Source of the DNA: Actinobacteria bacterium UBA2279 | GTDB taxonomy: Bacteria > Actinomycetota > Coriobacteriia > Anaerosomatales > Anaerosomataceae | DNA: 64,000 nt | Assembly: GCA_002347365.1 (NCBI GenBank) | Contig: DDWT01000014.1 | Span: 10,832-74,831, forward strand | Direction: 5' to 3' | Program-made: the position numbers and the translations under genes | In this document: positions 16,832-26,116 of the stretch, one piece after another | Position numbering within the stretch: the first letter of the stretch is position 1 | How the letters are laid out: each line of letters starts with the position of its first letter | Notes under the pieces: generated by a model | Database searches by the model: none | Told to the model about the DNA's origin: nothing | Seen by the model: the letters and a program-made list of their open reading frames with translations, nothing else

Positions 16832-17491
16832 ATGAGCCAAACGTCGGTCTACATCATCGATGACCACCAGCTGGTTCGTTACGGACTCCGTGCCGCGATC
16901 GAGGCGGACGGGGACATGGTGGTCGTCGGCGAGGCGGCCTCCGGCGAGGAGGCGTTGGAGTGGCTCTGCGAGATGAGGCCGGACATCGTGCTTCTCGACC
17001 TGCGAATGCCGGGGATCGGCGGCGTGGAGACTTGCCGGCGCCTGCTTGACCGTGATCCCAAGTTGCGTGTCGTCGTGCTCACGAGCTATGACGATGATGA
17101 CGAGGTATTCGGGGTGCTGAGCGCCGGCGCGGTCGGCTACCTGATGAAGGACACCAGCGCCGAGTCGCTCCTGCAGTCTCTGCGCGGAGTGGCAGACGGC
17201 CAAACGGTCCTCGATTCGGCGGTCGCCAGGCGCGTGATCGACGCGAGGGGCGCGCACGCCGAGGCCTCTGTCACACCGGTGCTCTCACAACGCGAGATGG
17301 ATGTACTCGTGCTGATGGCCCGCGGCTGCAACAACCGGAGCATCGCCCAGGAGTTGTGGATCTCAGAACCGACGGTGAAGTCACACGTCAGCCACATCCT
17401 CCGCAAGCTTCATACCCGCGACCGAACCCAAGCGGTGGTCGAGGCGATCAAGTCGGGGCTCGTTGACGTCCAATGGGACACGACCGAGTAG
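16832..17491 (+). CDS. NarL/LuxR-family response regulator
   Basis: A 219-residue DNA-binding regulator. The receiver domain has acidic residues at IIDDH (10-12) and the phosphorylation site Asp56 in VLLDLRMPG, with conserved Thr/Ser and Lys (VVLTSYD, GYLMKDTS). The LuxR-type helix-turn-helix is near residues 150-210 (LSQREMDVLVLMARG, EPTVKSHVSHILRKL). It is coexpressed with the kinase at 15617. The next genes downstream on the same strand are flp and the tad cluster, about 130 bases away, which makes them likely targets, though this is inference. Confidence 0.9.
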   Translation: MSQTSVYIIDDHQLVRYGLRAAIEADGDMVVVGEAASGEEALEWLCEMRPDIVLLDLRMPGIGGVETCRRLLDRDPKLRVVVLTSYDDDDEVFGVLSAGAVGYLMKDTSAESLLQSLRGVADGQTVLDSAVARRVIDARGAHAEASVTPVLSQREMDVLVLMARGCNNRSIAQELWISEPTVKSHVSHILRKLHTRDRTQAVVEAIKSGLVDVQWDTTE

Positions 17492-17625
17492 CCACTCATC
17501 CCCTGGTCTGAGTGCCGATTCATACCCGTTTCATCCTGTGGTCGTATGCGCACTCATCTCCCTTCAGGGCATCCAAGAATGACACATGGCTTGGCTTCGG
17601 ACCGATAGGGAGGGGGTGTCTCGGG

Positions 17626-17817
17626 ATGTTGCTGAATCTGTATGTGCGGGCGAAGGCGTGGACCGCGAGTGACGAGGGTGCCACCGCTGTTGAGTACGGC
17701 ATCATGGTCGCCGGTATCGCTATTGCCATCATCGTCGCTGTTCTGGCAGTCGGCGGTCAGCTCAACACGGTATTTGAAGACGTGCAGACTGCGCTCACGG
17801 GTGTTGCGCCCGAGTGA
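17626..17817 (+). CDS. flp: Flp-type pilin
   Basis: A 63-residue type IVb pilin precursor. The prepilin signature is clear: a short positive leader, then DEGATAVEYGIMVAG. Cleavage is expected after Gly and Glu-Tyr lies at the +5/+6 positions, followed by a hydrophobic stretch (IAIAIIVAVLAVGG). The ATG at 17626 lies after a run of G (GGGAGGGGG at 17608-17616) and gives the proper short leader; the upstream in-frame start at 17512 would add an unrelated segment. It is the major subunit of the Tad pilus encoded downstream. Confidence 0.9.
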   Translation: MLLNLYVRAKAWTASDEGATAVEYGIMVAGIAIAIIVAVLAVGGQLNTVFEDVQTALTGVAPE

Positions 17818-17894
17818 AGTAGCCGATGTCCGCGTGGGCTCGGAGTACCGGGCCCACGCGATTCGGCGGGAGGGCGACCAGACCGGGGGGTTCG

Positions 17895-18326
17895 GTGCGA
17901 GTCGTGATGCGACATACACGATCTGACGAGGGTGCGGCAGCGGTAGAGTTCGCGCTCGTCTCGATGATCCTTATCGTGCTGCTGATCGGCATCATGCAGT
18001 TCGGTTACCTCTTCTACCAGTGGAACGAGATCACGCATGCTGCGCGCGAGGGTGCGCGCTGGGCTGCGTTGGAGTACCCGGCTGGCTCGGTCGCCACGCC
18101 GGACACGGTGCGCTACAAGGTGGCACAGGCGGCTCCTGGTATGGAGCTCACCGACGCGGACATCACCGTGTCCCCGGACGCCCCTACCATCGAGGACGTG
18201 GGCGATCCCGCGACGGTCACCGTGACGCGGGCAGTGCCGCTGTTCACGCCGATCATGCAATCGATCTTCAACACCACCGATGAGACTTTCGTGTTGCGGA
18301 GTACTGCAACACTGAGGATCGAGTGA
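17895..18326 (+). CDS. tadE: TadE-like minor pilin
   Basis: A 143-residue pseudopilin-like protein with SDEGAAAVEFALVSMILIV, a class III signal with the Glu-Phe pair after the cleavage site. The TadE family segment QFGYLFYQWNEITHAAREGARWAA follows. The C-terminal part is a small beta-rich domain. GTG at 17895 lies about 4 bases after GGGGGG; GTG 17904 and ATG 17907 are alternatives. It overlaps the next gene by four bases (GTGA). It is predicted to be a minor subunit of the pilus. Confidence 0.82.
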   Translation: MRVVMRHTRSDEGAAAVEFALVSMILIVLLIGIMQFGYLFYQWNEITHAAREGARWAALEYPAGSVATPDTVRYKVAQAAPGMELTDADITVSPDAPTIEDVGDPATVTVTRAVPLFTPIMQSIFNTTDETFVLRSTATLRIE

Positions 18327-19951
18327 CAGAGATGAACCATCTTCTCAGAGACGACGATGGGGCGACAGCTGTAACCGTCGCCCTTGTGATAGTCATGCTC
18401 ATACTGTTCGCCGCGATCGCGGTGGACCTGGGCTATGCGTATTCGGTGAGGCGGCAGCTACAGACGGCTGCTGACGCCGCGGCACTGGCGGGATGCCGTG
18501 TCCTGGCGGATGGCGGGGACGAGGGCGCCGTGCTTGCCGAGGTCGAGGCATACGCGCAGAACAATGCGGTCCAACCTGCCGATGAACTCTACGTGGTCGA
18601 CGGGGCACCGGAGACCGAGGTGGGAGTCGACTTCGTACAGGTGACCGTCGAGAAGGACACGCCGCTGTTCTTCGGCAGGATCATGGGCTCGAACTCCACC
18701 TTGGTCAGAACCGTCTCACGGGCTCAGATAGCGTATCTGACCGGGCTCCGGGGCATCGTTCCCTGGGGCGTTCCGATCATCAGAGCCACGAAGGTGAGCG
18801 TCAGCATCGGGGGCGGGTCGGAGATCTGGCTGGAGGACCGGGGCGAAGGGCTTTGGAGCAAGACGATCTCCACTCCTGGCGTCGCCGCCCCGACCGGATA
18901 TCTCATGGATGTCACGGTCTACAACAACCAGACTGAGTATCCGGACGGTACGGTCGAATATCCCGATGGTGTCCCGGAGGTGGCGCCGGGCGTGACGTCG
19001 GTCTTCGTACGGCCGGCGGATTGTCCCATCTCGGACGTGTACCTGGATCGCTACGTCGTGACGGCCGGGACGGACTCGACGGTCAGGCTGTACGTGAGAT
19101 GTGCATCCGAACCCAGCGTCAGATTCGCGGGCAAGAATGTGAACGCGAGTGAGGTGGTCGGGTCGCCGGACCTGTGGACAGCGACGTTGATGGTTCCCGA
19201 TGCGGAGGCTACTGAGAAGCTGCTTACCACCTATCCGGTCGACGTCACCGTGGACAAGTACACCGTCAACTCCGCAGCTGTTGTCGCGCTTCGGCGTTCG
19301 ACATACCCGGTGCTGGACGTCGCGCTGAGCGACTACGTGACGGGCCCCGGGGGCTCAACAACCGTCTCTGTCCTGCTCAACGAGTATGTGTATGGCGAGC
19401 GCTACGCCATGCGCGTTGCCGGCGGCGGTGGCGAGACGGGCAACTTCTGTGCTCTGGATCTGTCGACAGTCCGTCATACCCCCAACTGGCTCTGCCCGCA
19501 GCACCCCGCTGAATATGACGTGACCACCGACCCGAACTACAAGCCACCGACCTACTACTGTTATCTCGAGAACCGGTACCCGTTTGTGATCCACCTCGGT
19601 GACACGATCTGGACCGAGCCGGGTGCACTGTCGGGACCGCAGAGTTCGAGCGCGCTTGAAGTGCGCTTCGACGGCGATGACCGGACGTTTGCCGAGTGGC
19701 TTGCATCAGGCGACGAGAGCTCCAACAGGATCGTCTATGTCCCAGTCATGGAGAAGATGCAGAACGTGACCGGCACATCCCCACTCCGGGTGGTCAGCAT
19801 CGCGTCGTTTTACATCGAGCCCGAGTCCAACATCAAGAAGAATGACATCGTCGGGCGATTCCTCAAGTACGTCGCACCTTCTGACGCCATCTCAGAAGAC
19901 CCTCCGGACGGGCTGAACGTGCGGACAGTGAGACTCGTACCCCCACAGTGA
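18323..19951 (+). CDS. TadG-like pilus-assembly protein with large C-terminal domain
   Basis: A 542-residue protein. The start has the Tad/TadG module: DDGATAVTVALVIVMLILF as a membrane segment, then DLGYAYSVRRQLQTAADAAALAGCRVL. Residues after about 130 form a long extracytoplasmic region, including GLRGIVPWGVPI (a segment also seen in other TadG-like proteins) and several Thr/Val-rich beta-type stretches with Cys pairs (FVRPADC, VRCASE, FCALDL, WLCPQH). GTG at 18323 overlaps tadE. It probably works in pilus assembly or surface display. The middle and C-terminal region matches no domain I can name. Confidence 0.72.
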   Translation: MTEMNHLLRDDDGATAVTVALVIVMLILFAAIAVDLGYAYSVRRQLQTAADAAALAGCRVLADGGDEGAVLAEVEAYAQNNAVQPADELYVVDGAPETEVGVDFVQVTVEKDTPLFFGRIMGSNSTLVRTVSRAQIAYLTGLRGIVPWGVPIIRATKVSVSIGGGSEIWLEDRGEGLWSKTISTPGVAAPTGYLMDVTVYNNQTEYPDGTVEYPDGVPEVAPGVTSVFVRPADCPISDVYLDRYVVTAGTDSTVRLYVRCASEPSVRFAGKNVNASEVVGSPDLWTATLMVPDAEATEKLLTTYPVDVTVDKYTVNSAAVVALRRSTYPVLDVALSDYVTGPGGSTTVSVLLNEYVYGERYAMRVAGGGGETGNFCALDLSTVRHTPNWLCPQHPAEYDVTTDPNYKPPTYYCYLENRYPFVIHLGDTIWTEPGALSGPQSSSALEVRFDGDDRTFAEWLASGDESSNRIVYVPVMEKMQNVTGTSPLRVVSIASFYIEPESNIKKNDIVGRFLKYVAPSDAISEDPPDGLNVRTVRLVPPQ

Positions 19952-19976
19952 CCAAGCGACACGAAGGGAATGCCTG

Positions 19977-20747
19977 ATGAAGTCCAGACTGCTGATCCTC
20001 GTAGCGGCCATCATCCTGGGAGTCACTGCGGCGGTGATGACCGCCCGGTATCTGGATGACGCATCCGCACGACTCAACGCCGAGGCACAACCAGTCCAGG
20101 TGATGGTGGCGACCCAGGACGTCCCGAGGGGCATGACCGCCGAGGAGATGCTCGGCGAGGGCCTCGTCCAGCTGCAGGAGGTCCCAAGGCGCTACGTTGC
20201 CGACGGGGCGGTTTCATCGGCCAGATCCATTGAGGGCAAGGTGCTCGCCACCTCGCTGAGCAGTGGCGAACAGGTCACTGCAGCTCGGTTCAAGTATCCC
20301 AGCGCGATCGGTCTGGCCTACAGCATCCCGGAGGGCTTCGTCGCCATGTCCATTGCGGCTGATGACGTGAAGTGCGTCGGCGGCATGCTGAAGCCGGGGG
20401 ACTTCGTACTGATCGCCGCGACTTTGGACCCTGGTCCCACCGAGGAGGGAGCCGAGACCCGCGTACTGCTCCCCAAGGTGAAGATACTGGCTGTGGGTGA
20501 GACGACCGACGCCGATGCCGAGCCAACTGATACGCAGGGGACGCAGACCGCGACGATCACCGGCAACAACGCGAACAACCAGCAGAGGCGGACTTCGCTG
20601 ACGGTCACGCTGGCCCTATCTCCTGCAGATGTGGAGAAGCTCGTCTTCGCTGAGGAGCAGGGCACCGTTCGTCTGGCCTTGCTGCCGGCGACCGCCACGG
20701 ATGTTCCCCTGACGACAGGCCGCATCCTGCGGTCGCTATTCGAGTAG
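19977..20747 (+). CDS. cpaB: Flp pilus assembly protein CpaB/RcpC
   Basis: A 256-residue protein with an N-terminal membrane anchor (LLILVAAIILGVTAAVM). An SAF domain follows near residues 42-105 (VMVATQDVPRGMTAEEML, SIEGKVLATSLSSGE) and then the RcpC/CpaB domain (FVAMSIAADDVKCVGGMLKPGDFV). This is the usual CpaB order; the protein acts in the periplasmic or extracytoplasmic part of the Tad machine. The ATG at 19977 follows GAAGGGAA. A linker rich in Thr, Asn and Gln lies near residues 175-205. Confidence 0.85.
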   Translation: MKSRLLILVAAIILGVTAAVMTARYLDDASARLNAEAQPVQVMVATQDVPRGMTAEEMLGEGLVQLQEVPRRYVADGAVSSARSIEGKVLATSLSSGEQVTAARFKYPSAIGLAYSIPEGFVAMSIAADDVKCVGGMLKPGDFVLIAATLDPGPTEEGAETRVLLPKVKILAVGETTDADAEPTDTQGTQTATITGNNANNQQRRTSLTVTLALSPADVEKLVFAEEQGTVRLALLPATATDVPLTTGRILRSLFE

Positions 20748-20756
20748 GCGATACGA

Positions 20757-21917
20757 ATGGCTTCGGTCGCGGTCGTCGACATGGATGTGAGCTTCTGCCG
20801 TCGCGTGCGGGCGACGGTGAAAAGCGCCACCGATTCACGGGTCGAAGAGCTGCGGACTCTGGCTGACGCCACCGCCCTTATGGAACTCCGTGAGCCCGAT
20901 ATCTTGCTGATCGGCCCGAGCATCGCCACCGCTGAGGCACTCGACTTCTGCGAGTGCTCAGGACGGGTACGGCCGTCCATCGCAATGGTTCTCGTATCCG
21001 CCGATGAATCCTCCGATACGCTGCGGCGAGCCATGCGGCTCGGAGTGCACGATGTGATCCCCGCAGATGGGCCTTGGACGGAGGTCTCCGATGCGCTCCT
21101 TCGAGCGTTGGCGGAGACCTCCGTCGTACAGCGCGTTGAGGGCGGGGGTTCCGGTCAGCCCGGTTCGAGCGGCCGGATCGTCACGGTGTTCAGCACGAAA
21201 GGCGGCGTGGGCAAGTCGGTGATCGCCTGCAACGTGGCGACCGCGCTTGCGCGGAGTGGCTCGAATGTCATTCTCGTCGACCTGGATCTCCAATTCGGTG
21301 ACACGGGTATCATGCTGGACCTCAAGCCGGAGCGCACGATCTTCGATGCGGTACAGAACTATGACCGACTCGACGAGGACATGTTGCGCGGCTATCTTGT
21401 GCGACACAGCTCCGGCCTCCAGGTGTTGCTGGCTCCGGTCCACCCGGAGGACGCCGACGCGATCACGGTGGGCAGGATCGGCGCGATCCTGGGCATGCTG
21501 CGCACGCTGGCTGACATCATCGTGATCGATACAGCGGCCGCGTTCGACGAGGTGGTCCTCGCCGCCATCGACGCGAGCGACACGGTGTATGCCGTCGCGA
21601 CCATGGATGTCGCGAGCATCAAGAACACGCGCGTGTCCCTGCAGAAGCTCGACCAGCTGGGCTATGACGGTGGCCGCATGCGGCTCGTCATCAATCGCGC
21701 GGACAGCAAGGTGTGGCTGGACGCGGGTGAAGTCGAACACAGCATATCCGCCGAGCTGGTGGGAAAGGTGCCGAGTGATCGACTCGTGCCGCGCTCCGTC
21801 AACCGCGGTGTCCCGGTGGTCGTCGACTCGCCACGTTCGGCCGTTGCGCGGAGCCTTGTGGATCTGGCCGAGAAGATCAGCATCTCCGGGAGTGAGGTGG
21901 CAGGCAATGTCACTTAG
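20757..21917 (+). CDS. cpaE: Pilus localisation ATPase CpaE/TadZ
   Basis: A 386-residue MinD/ParA-like ATPase. The first 130 residues look like a degenerate receiver domain (SVAVVDMDVSFCRRV, MVLVSADES). The deviant Walker A is FSTKGGVGKS near residues 144-153 and the Walker B-like segment is VILVDLDLQFGD. TadZ proteins set the cell position of the pilus machine. The stop overlaps cpaF by 11 bases. Confidence 0.88.
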   Translation: MASVAVVDMDVSFCRRVRATVKSATDSRVEELRTLADATALMELREPDILLIGPSIATAEALDFCECSGRVRPSIAMVLVSADESSDTLRRAMRLGVHDVIPADGPWTEVSDALLRALAETSVVQRVEGGGSGQPGSSGRIVTVFSTKGGVGKSVIACNVATALARSGSNVILVDLDLQFGDTGIMLDLKPERTIFDAVQNYDRLDEDMLRGYLVRHSSGLQVLLAPVHPEDADAITVGRIGAILGMLRTLADIIVIDTAAAFDEVVLAAIDASDTVYAVATMDVASIKNTRVSLQKLDQLGYDGGRMRLVINRADSKVWLDAGEVEHSISAELVGKVPSDRLVPRSVNRGVPVVVDSPRSAVARSLVDLAEKISISGSEVAGNVT

Positions 21918-23265
21918 GGATCGACTCAATGAAGCATCCGAAGTGGTGGCCGTTCGAGAGGCACCGCCGGGTGTCGCGGTGTCGCGTGCAGGCAAGGACG
22001 CGATAAAGCGCAACCTGCACTATCTGCTCATCGAGGAGATGGGCACCGAGCTCGCGACCACCACCAATGAGGACGTCCTCCGCCGGTCGCTCGAGCGCAA
22101 GCTGCAAGAGCTTCTCGGCAAGGAGAGCACGCCGCTCTCGGCTGCGGATAGGCGCGAGATCGCTACGGATGTCATGGACAACATTCTTGGCTACGGTCCG
22201 ATTCAGGCGCTGCTCGAAGACCCCGAGGTGACCGAGGTCATGGTGAACAACCCGTCGACGGTCTACATCGAACGACGCGGCAAGATCCACCTGACCGACC
22301 GACGTTTCATCGACGAGGCTCACCTGCTCCGGATCATCGACAAGATCGTGGCTCAGGTGGGCCGCCGCATCGACGAGGCGTCGCCGATGGTGGACGCTCG
22401 CCTCCCTGACGGGTCGCGCGTGAACGCGGTCATCCATCCTCTCGCGATCAACGGGCCCATGCTCACAGTCCGCAAGTTCTCCAGTGAGCCATACACGATC
22501 GACGACCTGATAGGCTTCGGCACAGTGGATGAGCGACTCGCCGCGTTCATCGAGGCGAGCGTGAAGGGCAAGCTCAACATTCTCATCTCAGGTGGTACGG
22601 GAACGGGCAAGACGACGCTGCTCAACGTTGTGTCTGCATACGTCCCCGACGACGAGCGTATCGTCACCATCGAGGACGCTGCCGAGTTGCGGCTGGGCCA
22701 GAGTCATGTGCTGCGCCTCGAGGCGCGCCCTCCCAACATCGAGGGCAAGGGCCAGGTCACCATCCGGGACCTGGTGCGCAACTCACTACGCATGCGACCG
22801 GACCGGATCGTCGTCGGTGAGGTGCGAGGCGCCGAGGCGCTCGACATGCTCCAGGCGATGAACACGGGGCATGAGGGCTCGCTGTCGACCATCCATGCCA
22901 ACTCGCCCCGCGACTCGCTGTCGCGGCTCGAGACAATGGTACTGATGAGCGGATTCGACCTTCCTGTTCGAGCAGTGCGGGAGCAGGTTTCCTCGGCGCT
23001 CAACATGGTCATCCAGCTGGCCCGACTTCGGGACGGCTCTCGCCGGGTGGTCCAGGTCACCGAGGTCGACGGTATGGAAGGCGACAAGATCGTGATGCAG
23101 GACGTCTTCTACTACGACTACTCGATGGGTGTCGATGACAGCGGTGTGTCTCTCGGCCGCCTGAAGAGCACCGGATTGAGGCCCAAGTTCATGGAGCACC
23201 TGCAGGACTTCGGCATCCAGGTCCCAGCCAGTGTGTTCGCCTTCGAGCCTCCGGCCCGGCGGTGA
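21907..23265 (+). CDS. cpaF: Pilus assembly ATPase CpaF/TadA
   Basis: A 452-residue secretion ATPase that powers pilus extension and possibly retraction. It has an N-terminal helical domain, then EVTEVMVNNPSTVYIERRG typical of CpaF, Walker A SGGTGTGKTTLLN near residue 228, an Asp box (TIEDAAELRL), Walker B (RIVVGEVRG) and the His box GHEGSLSTIHANS. ATG at 21907 gives MSLRDRLNE and overlaps the end of cpaE. The in-frame extension upstream to 21589 lies inside cpaE and is not real. Confidence 0.92.
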   Translation: MSLRDRLNEASEVVAVREAPPGVAVSRAGKDAIKRNLHYLLIEEMGTELATTTNEDVLRRSLERKLQELLGKESTPLSAADRREIATDVMDNILGYGPIQALLEDPEVTEVMVNNPSTVYIERRGKIHLTDRRFIDEAHLLRIIDKIVAQVGRRIDEASPMVDARLPDGSRVNAVIHPLAINGPMLTVRKFSSEPYTIDDLIGFGTVDERLAAFIEASVKGKLNILISGGTGTGKTTLLNVVSAYVPDDERIVTIEDAAELRLGQSHVLRLEARPPNIEGKGQVTIRDLVRNSLRMRPDRIVVGEVRGAEALDMLQAMNTGHEGSLSTIHANSPRDSLSRLETMVLMSGFDLPVRAVREQVSSALNMVIQLARLRDGSRRVVQVTEVDGMEGDKIVMQDVFYYDYSMGVDDSGVSLGRLKSTGLRPKFMEHLQDFGIQVPASVFAFEPPARR

Positions 23266-23269
23266 GATC

Positions 23270-25183
23270 ATGAGGCGTGCGCCAAGACTTCTGCTCGCGG
23301 CGATGTTCCTTCTGGCCGCTGCGACGCCCGCCCTCGCTCAGCAAGTGCAATCGCGGCTGGCTGTCGAGATGCATGCCACGGATTCGTATCCCGAGGTCAC
23401 GCTCGCGATCACATTGCCTGCCGAGCTTATCGGGAACGGTTCGCAAGATCCCGCATTCTCGGTGCTCGAGAACGGGAGCGAAGCGGAGGTCGTCTCCGTC
23501 GAGGCCGAGGCCACCGGACAGCGACCCCAGGATGTCGTGCTGCTCATCGACACGAGCGGCAGTATGCAGGGCGCCCCGATCCAGGATGCCAAATCTGCGG
23601 CACGTTCATTCCTGCAGGGCATGAGTTCCAGCGACCGCGTGGCTCTGGTGAGCTTCGCGGTCAAGCCCGTCGTGGTCTCTGACTTCACCAGCGATCGCGG
23701 TGCGCTGATCGCTGCGATCGACGCTCTGGACGCGGCAGGCGAGACGGCTGTGCACGACGCGCTCGTCGCTGCTTCGAAGCTCGTGAGTAACACTGACCGC
23801 CAGGTGACCTTCGTGCTGCTCTCCGATGGCGGCGACACCGTGAGCATCAACTCCTTCGACAATGCCGTGGACGCCGTGAAGGCGACCGGTGTGCCCGTGT
23901 TCGCAGTCGCACTCGAGTCTGGAGAGTGGGACCCGCAGGCGCTCCAGCTGCTCGCATCCGCATCCGGAGGACGCTACCTGGGCGTTGCCGATTCGGCCGA
24001 GTTGACCTCGCTGTATCAAGGCATCGCGCGTGAGCTGCAGAACCGCTACCTGGTGACGTATCGCAGCGCCGGGCCGAACACGAAAGATCTTGACGTCGAG
24101 GTCTCGGCGCGACTCGATGGGCAGGCTGTGGATGGGCAGGTCGTTTTCGCCAACCCGCTCTACGGCGAGGTCGATCCCAATGAGCCGCCGCCATTGGTGT
24201 TCGCCCGCCTGGCACCGTGGCGCTCCACGGTGACCATCGCGCTGGCATTCGTGGCCATGACCGGGTTCGTTTGGGCCCTCGGCGCAATGTTGGTCCGGCC
24301 GGCCGTGCGTCTCCAGCGTGTGGAGTTCTACGACCAGACGAGGACGCAGCAGGCGTCGCTGGATGACGCGCCCGGTACTCCCGGAGCACTGCGATCGCAC
24401 CTCACCGACGCGGTGGGCTATGTCGCGGGACGGCGCGGGTTCACCAAGTTGCTGCATGGGAAACTCGAGCAGGCCGGCCTGCCCCTGCGTCCCGTTGAGT
24501 ACATCTACCTTCACGTGGTGTTCGTGCTGGTGACAGGGCTGCTCATCGGCATCCTTTCCGGATCGATCCTCGTCGCCGTCGCGACGGTCCTGCTTGCGGT
24601 GTTTCTGCCGATCGTGCTGCTGGAGAACGCGATCGAGCGCCGACGCGCGAGCTTCGAAGACCAACTCCCCGAGCTGCTCAACCTCATCTCCGGGTCGCTG
24701 CGGGCCGGTTGGGGCATGTTGCAGGCCGTCGGCCTCGTCGTCGAGCAGATGCCGCCACCGACCTCGACGGAGTTTCGCCGCATCGAGACGGAGGCCCGGC
24801 TGGGGCTGTCCGTGGAAGAGGCGCTGGAGGGAATGGCCGAAAGGCTCCAGAGCGATGACTTCAGGTGGACGGTCACGGCGATCAATATCCAACGTGAAGT
24901 GGGCGGCAACCTCGCCGAGGTCCTCGACATCGTGGCGTCCACGATGCGCGACCGTGCGGAACTCAGGCGTCACATCAAGGCGCTCACCGCCGAAGGAAGG
25001 CTCTCGGGGGCCATTCTGATCCTTCTCCCGATCGTGGAGCTGTGCCTGCTACTGTTGGTCAATCCGAGGTACATGTCGGGCATGCTCTCGCACCCGTTCG
25101 GGTGGTTGTTGGCTATCATCGGACTCCTGCTGTTGGTGTTCGGCGCCTTCTGGCTGCGGCGTTCGATGATGGTGGAGGTGTAG
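23270..25183 (+). CDS. tadB: TadB-type pilus membrane protein fused to an N-terminal von Willebrand A domain
   Basis: A 637-residue two-part protein. Residues 1-23 are a signal peptide ending ALA. A von Willebrand A domain follows with the metal-site motif DTSGS at 94-98, TGETAVHDAL-like spacing and LLSDGGDTV. A membrane helix lies near 318-342. A type II secretion F (TadB) domain then spans about 460-595 (EDQLPELLNLISGSLRAGWG, TAINIQREVGGNLAEVLD) between membrane helices. TadB is normally about 300 residues with no A domain. The extracytoplasmic A domain could bind pilins or other surface proteins. ATG at 23270 is chosen because it starts the signal peptide. It lies between cpaF and tadC. 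Confidence 0.88.
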   Translation: MRRAPRLLLAAMFLLAAATPALAQQVQSRLAVEMHATDSYPEVTLAITLPAELIGNGSQDPAFSVLENGSEAEVVSVEAEATGQRPQDVVLLIDTSGSMQGAPIQDAKSAARSFLQGMSSSDRVALVSFAVKPVVVSDFTSDRGALIAAIDALDAAGETAVHDALVAASKLVSNTDRQVTFVLLSDGGDTVSINSFDNAVDAVKATGVPVFAVALESGEWDPQALQLLASASGGRYLGVADSAELTSLYQGIARELQNRYLVTYRSAGPNTKDLDVEVSARLDGQAVDGQVVFANPLYGEVDPNEPPPLVFARLAPWRSTVTIALAFVAMTGFVWALGAMLVRPAVRLQRVEFYDQTRTQQASLDDAPGTPGALRSHLTDAVGYVAGRRGFTKLLHGKLEQAGLPLRPVEYIYLHVVFVLVTGLLIGILSGSILVAVATVLLAVFLPIVLLENAIERRRASFEDQLPELLNLISGSLRAGWGMLQAVGLVVEQMPPPTSTEFRRIETEARLGLSVEEALEGMAERLQSDDFRWTVTAINIQREVGGNLAEVLDIVASTMRDRAELRRHIKALTAEGRLSGAILILLPIVELCLLLLVNPRYMSGMLSHPFGWLLAIIGLLLLVFGAFWLRRSMMVEV

Positions 25184-25186
25184 GCC

Positions 25187-26116
25187 ATGAACATGGTTGT
25201 AGCCGTCGTCGCGGGTCTCGCAGCTGCGCTATTCATCTACTCGGGGCTGAGTCTGCTTGCTCCCGAAGAGCGGCGTGTGAAGCGCAGACTGGCCGGTCTG
25301 AGCGAGTTTGAGGCCGAACAGGCGCAGGTGGCACAGCCGCTACTGAAACCGTTCGCGGTCCGCGTCGTCGCTCCGGCGATCGGCGCACTCTCAGGTGTCG
25401 TGCGACATGTCAGCCCGGGCGATTATGGCGGACGCGTCCGGCGGCGCCTGACGCGCGCAGGGAATCCATCAGGGATGAGCGTGGAAGTGTTCGTCGCCGC
25501 CAAGATCGTCTGTGCCATCTCGGCCGGCGTGACCTGTGCGTTGACGATGTATCTGCTTGGCGCAGCCCGGGCTGCGCTGGTGGTATTCAGCCTCGCGGCC
25601 GTTGCAGCGGGGTTCGTGTTGCCGGATCTCTGGCTTCGGAGCAAGGAGTCCGGTCGCAAGACCGCCATCCGCAAAGCCCTGCCCGACATGCTTGATATGC
25701 TCACCATCAGCGTCGAGGCCGGTCTGGGTTTTGACGCCGCAGTGGCGAAGCTTGTGGCAAATAGCAGCGGTCCCCTTGCGCAGGAGTTCGCGCACACGCT
25801 GCAGGAGATCCAGGCAGGCATTCCCCGCACAGAGGCCTTCCGTCATCTGTCGGCCAGGGTCGACGTCCCCGAGCTGTCGACCTTCGTGACCTCCATGGTC
25901 CAGGCCGACGTGTTCGGCATCAGTGTCGCCAACGTCCTTCGCTCGCAGGCGAAGGAGATGCGGACCAAACGGCGTCAGCGGGCCGAGGAGGCAGCGCAGA
26001 AAGCGCCCGTCAAGCTGGTATTCCCACTTGTGCTGTGCATCCTTCCGGCGACGCTGATCGTGATCTTGGGGCCGGCTATCGTCTCGATCGGCAAGGCATT
26101 CGGATTGATCAACTGA
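25187..26116 (+). CDS. tadC: Pilus membrane protein TadC
   Basis: A 309-residue inner membrane protein of the type II secretion F family. It has an N-terminal helix, the GRVRRRLTRAGNP segment, two central helices, the F domain (RKALPDMLDMLTISVEAGLGFDAAV, LSTFVTSMVQADVFG) and a C-terminal pair of helices. It starts 3 bases after tadB and is the last tad gene here. No prepilin peptidase (TadV/CpaA), CpaC secretin or TadD follows; a secretin is not expected in a monoderm. Confidence 0.88.
   Translation: MNMVVAVVAGLAAALFIYSGLSLLAPEERRVKRRLAGLSEFEAEQAQVAQPLLKPFAVRVVAPAIGALSGVVRHVSPGDYGGRVRRRLTRAGNPSGMSVEVFVAAKIVCAISAGVTCALTMYLLGAARAALVVFSLAAVAAGFVLPDLWLRSKESGRKTAIRKALPDMLDMLTISVEAGLGFDAAVAKLVANSSGPLAQEFAHTLQEIQAGIPRTEAFRHLSARVDVPELSTFVTSMVQADVFGISVANVLRSQAKEMRTKRRQRAEEAAQKAPVKLVFPLVLCILPATLIVILGPAIVSIGKAFGLIN

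Noticed and set aside
23606..24973. 455-residue minus-strand ORF
   Set aside because: Antisense to the von Willebrand/TadB gene; composition rich in His, Arg and Gln, no domain.
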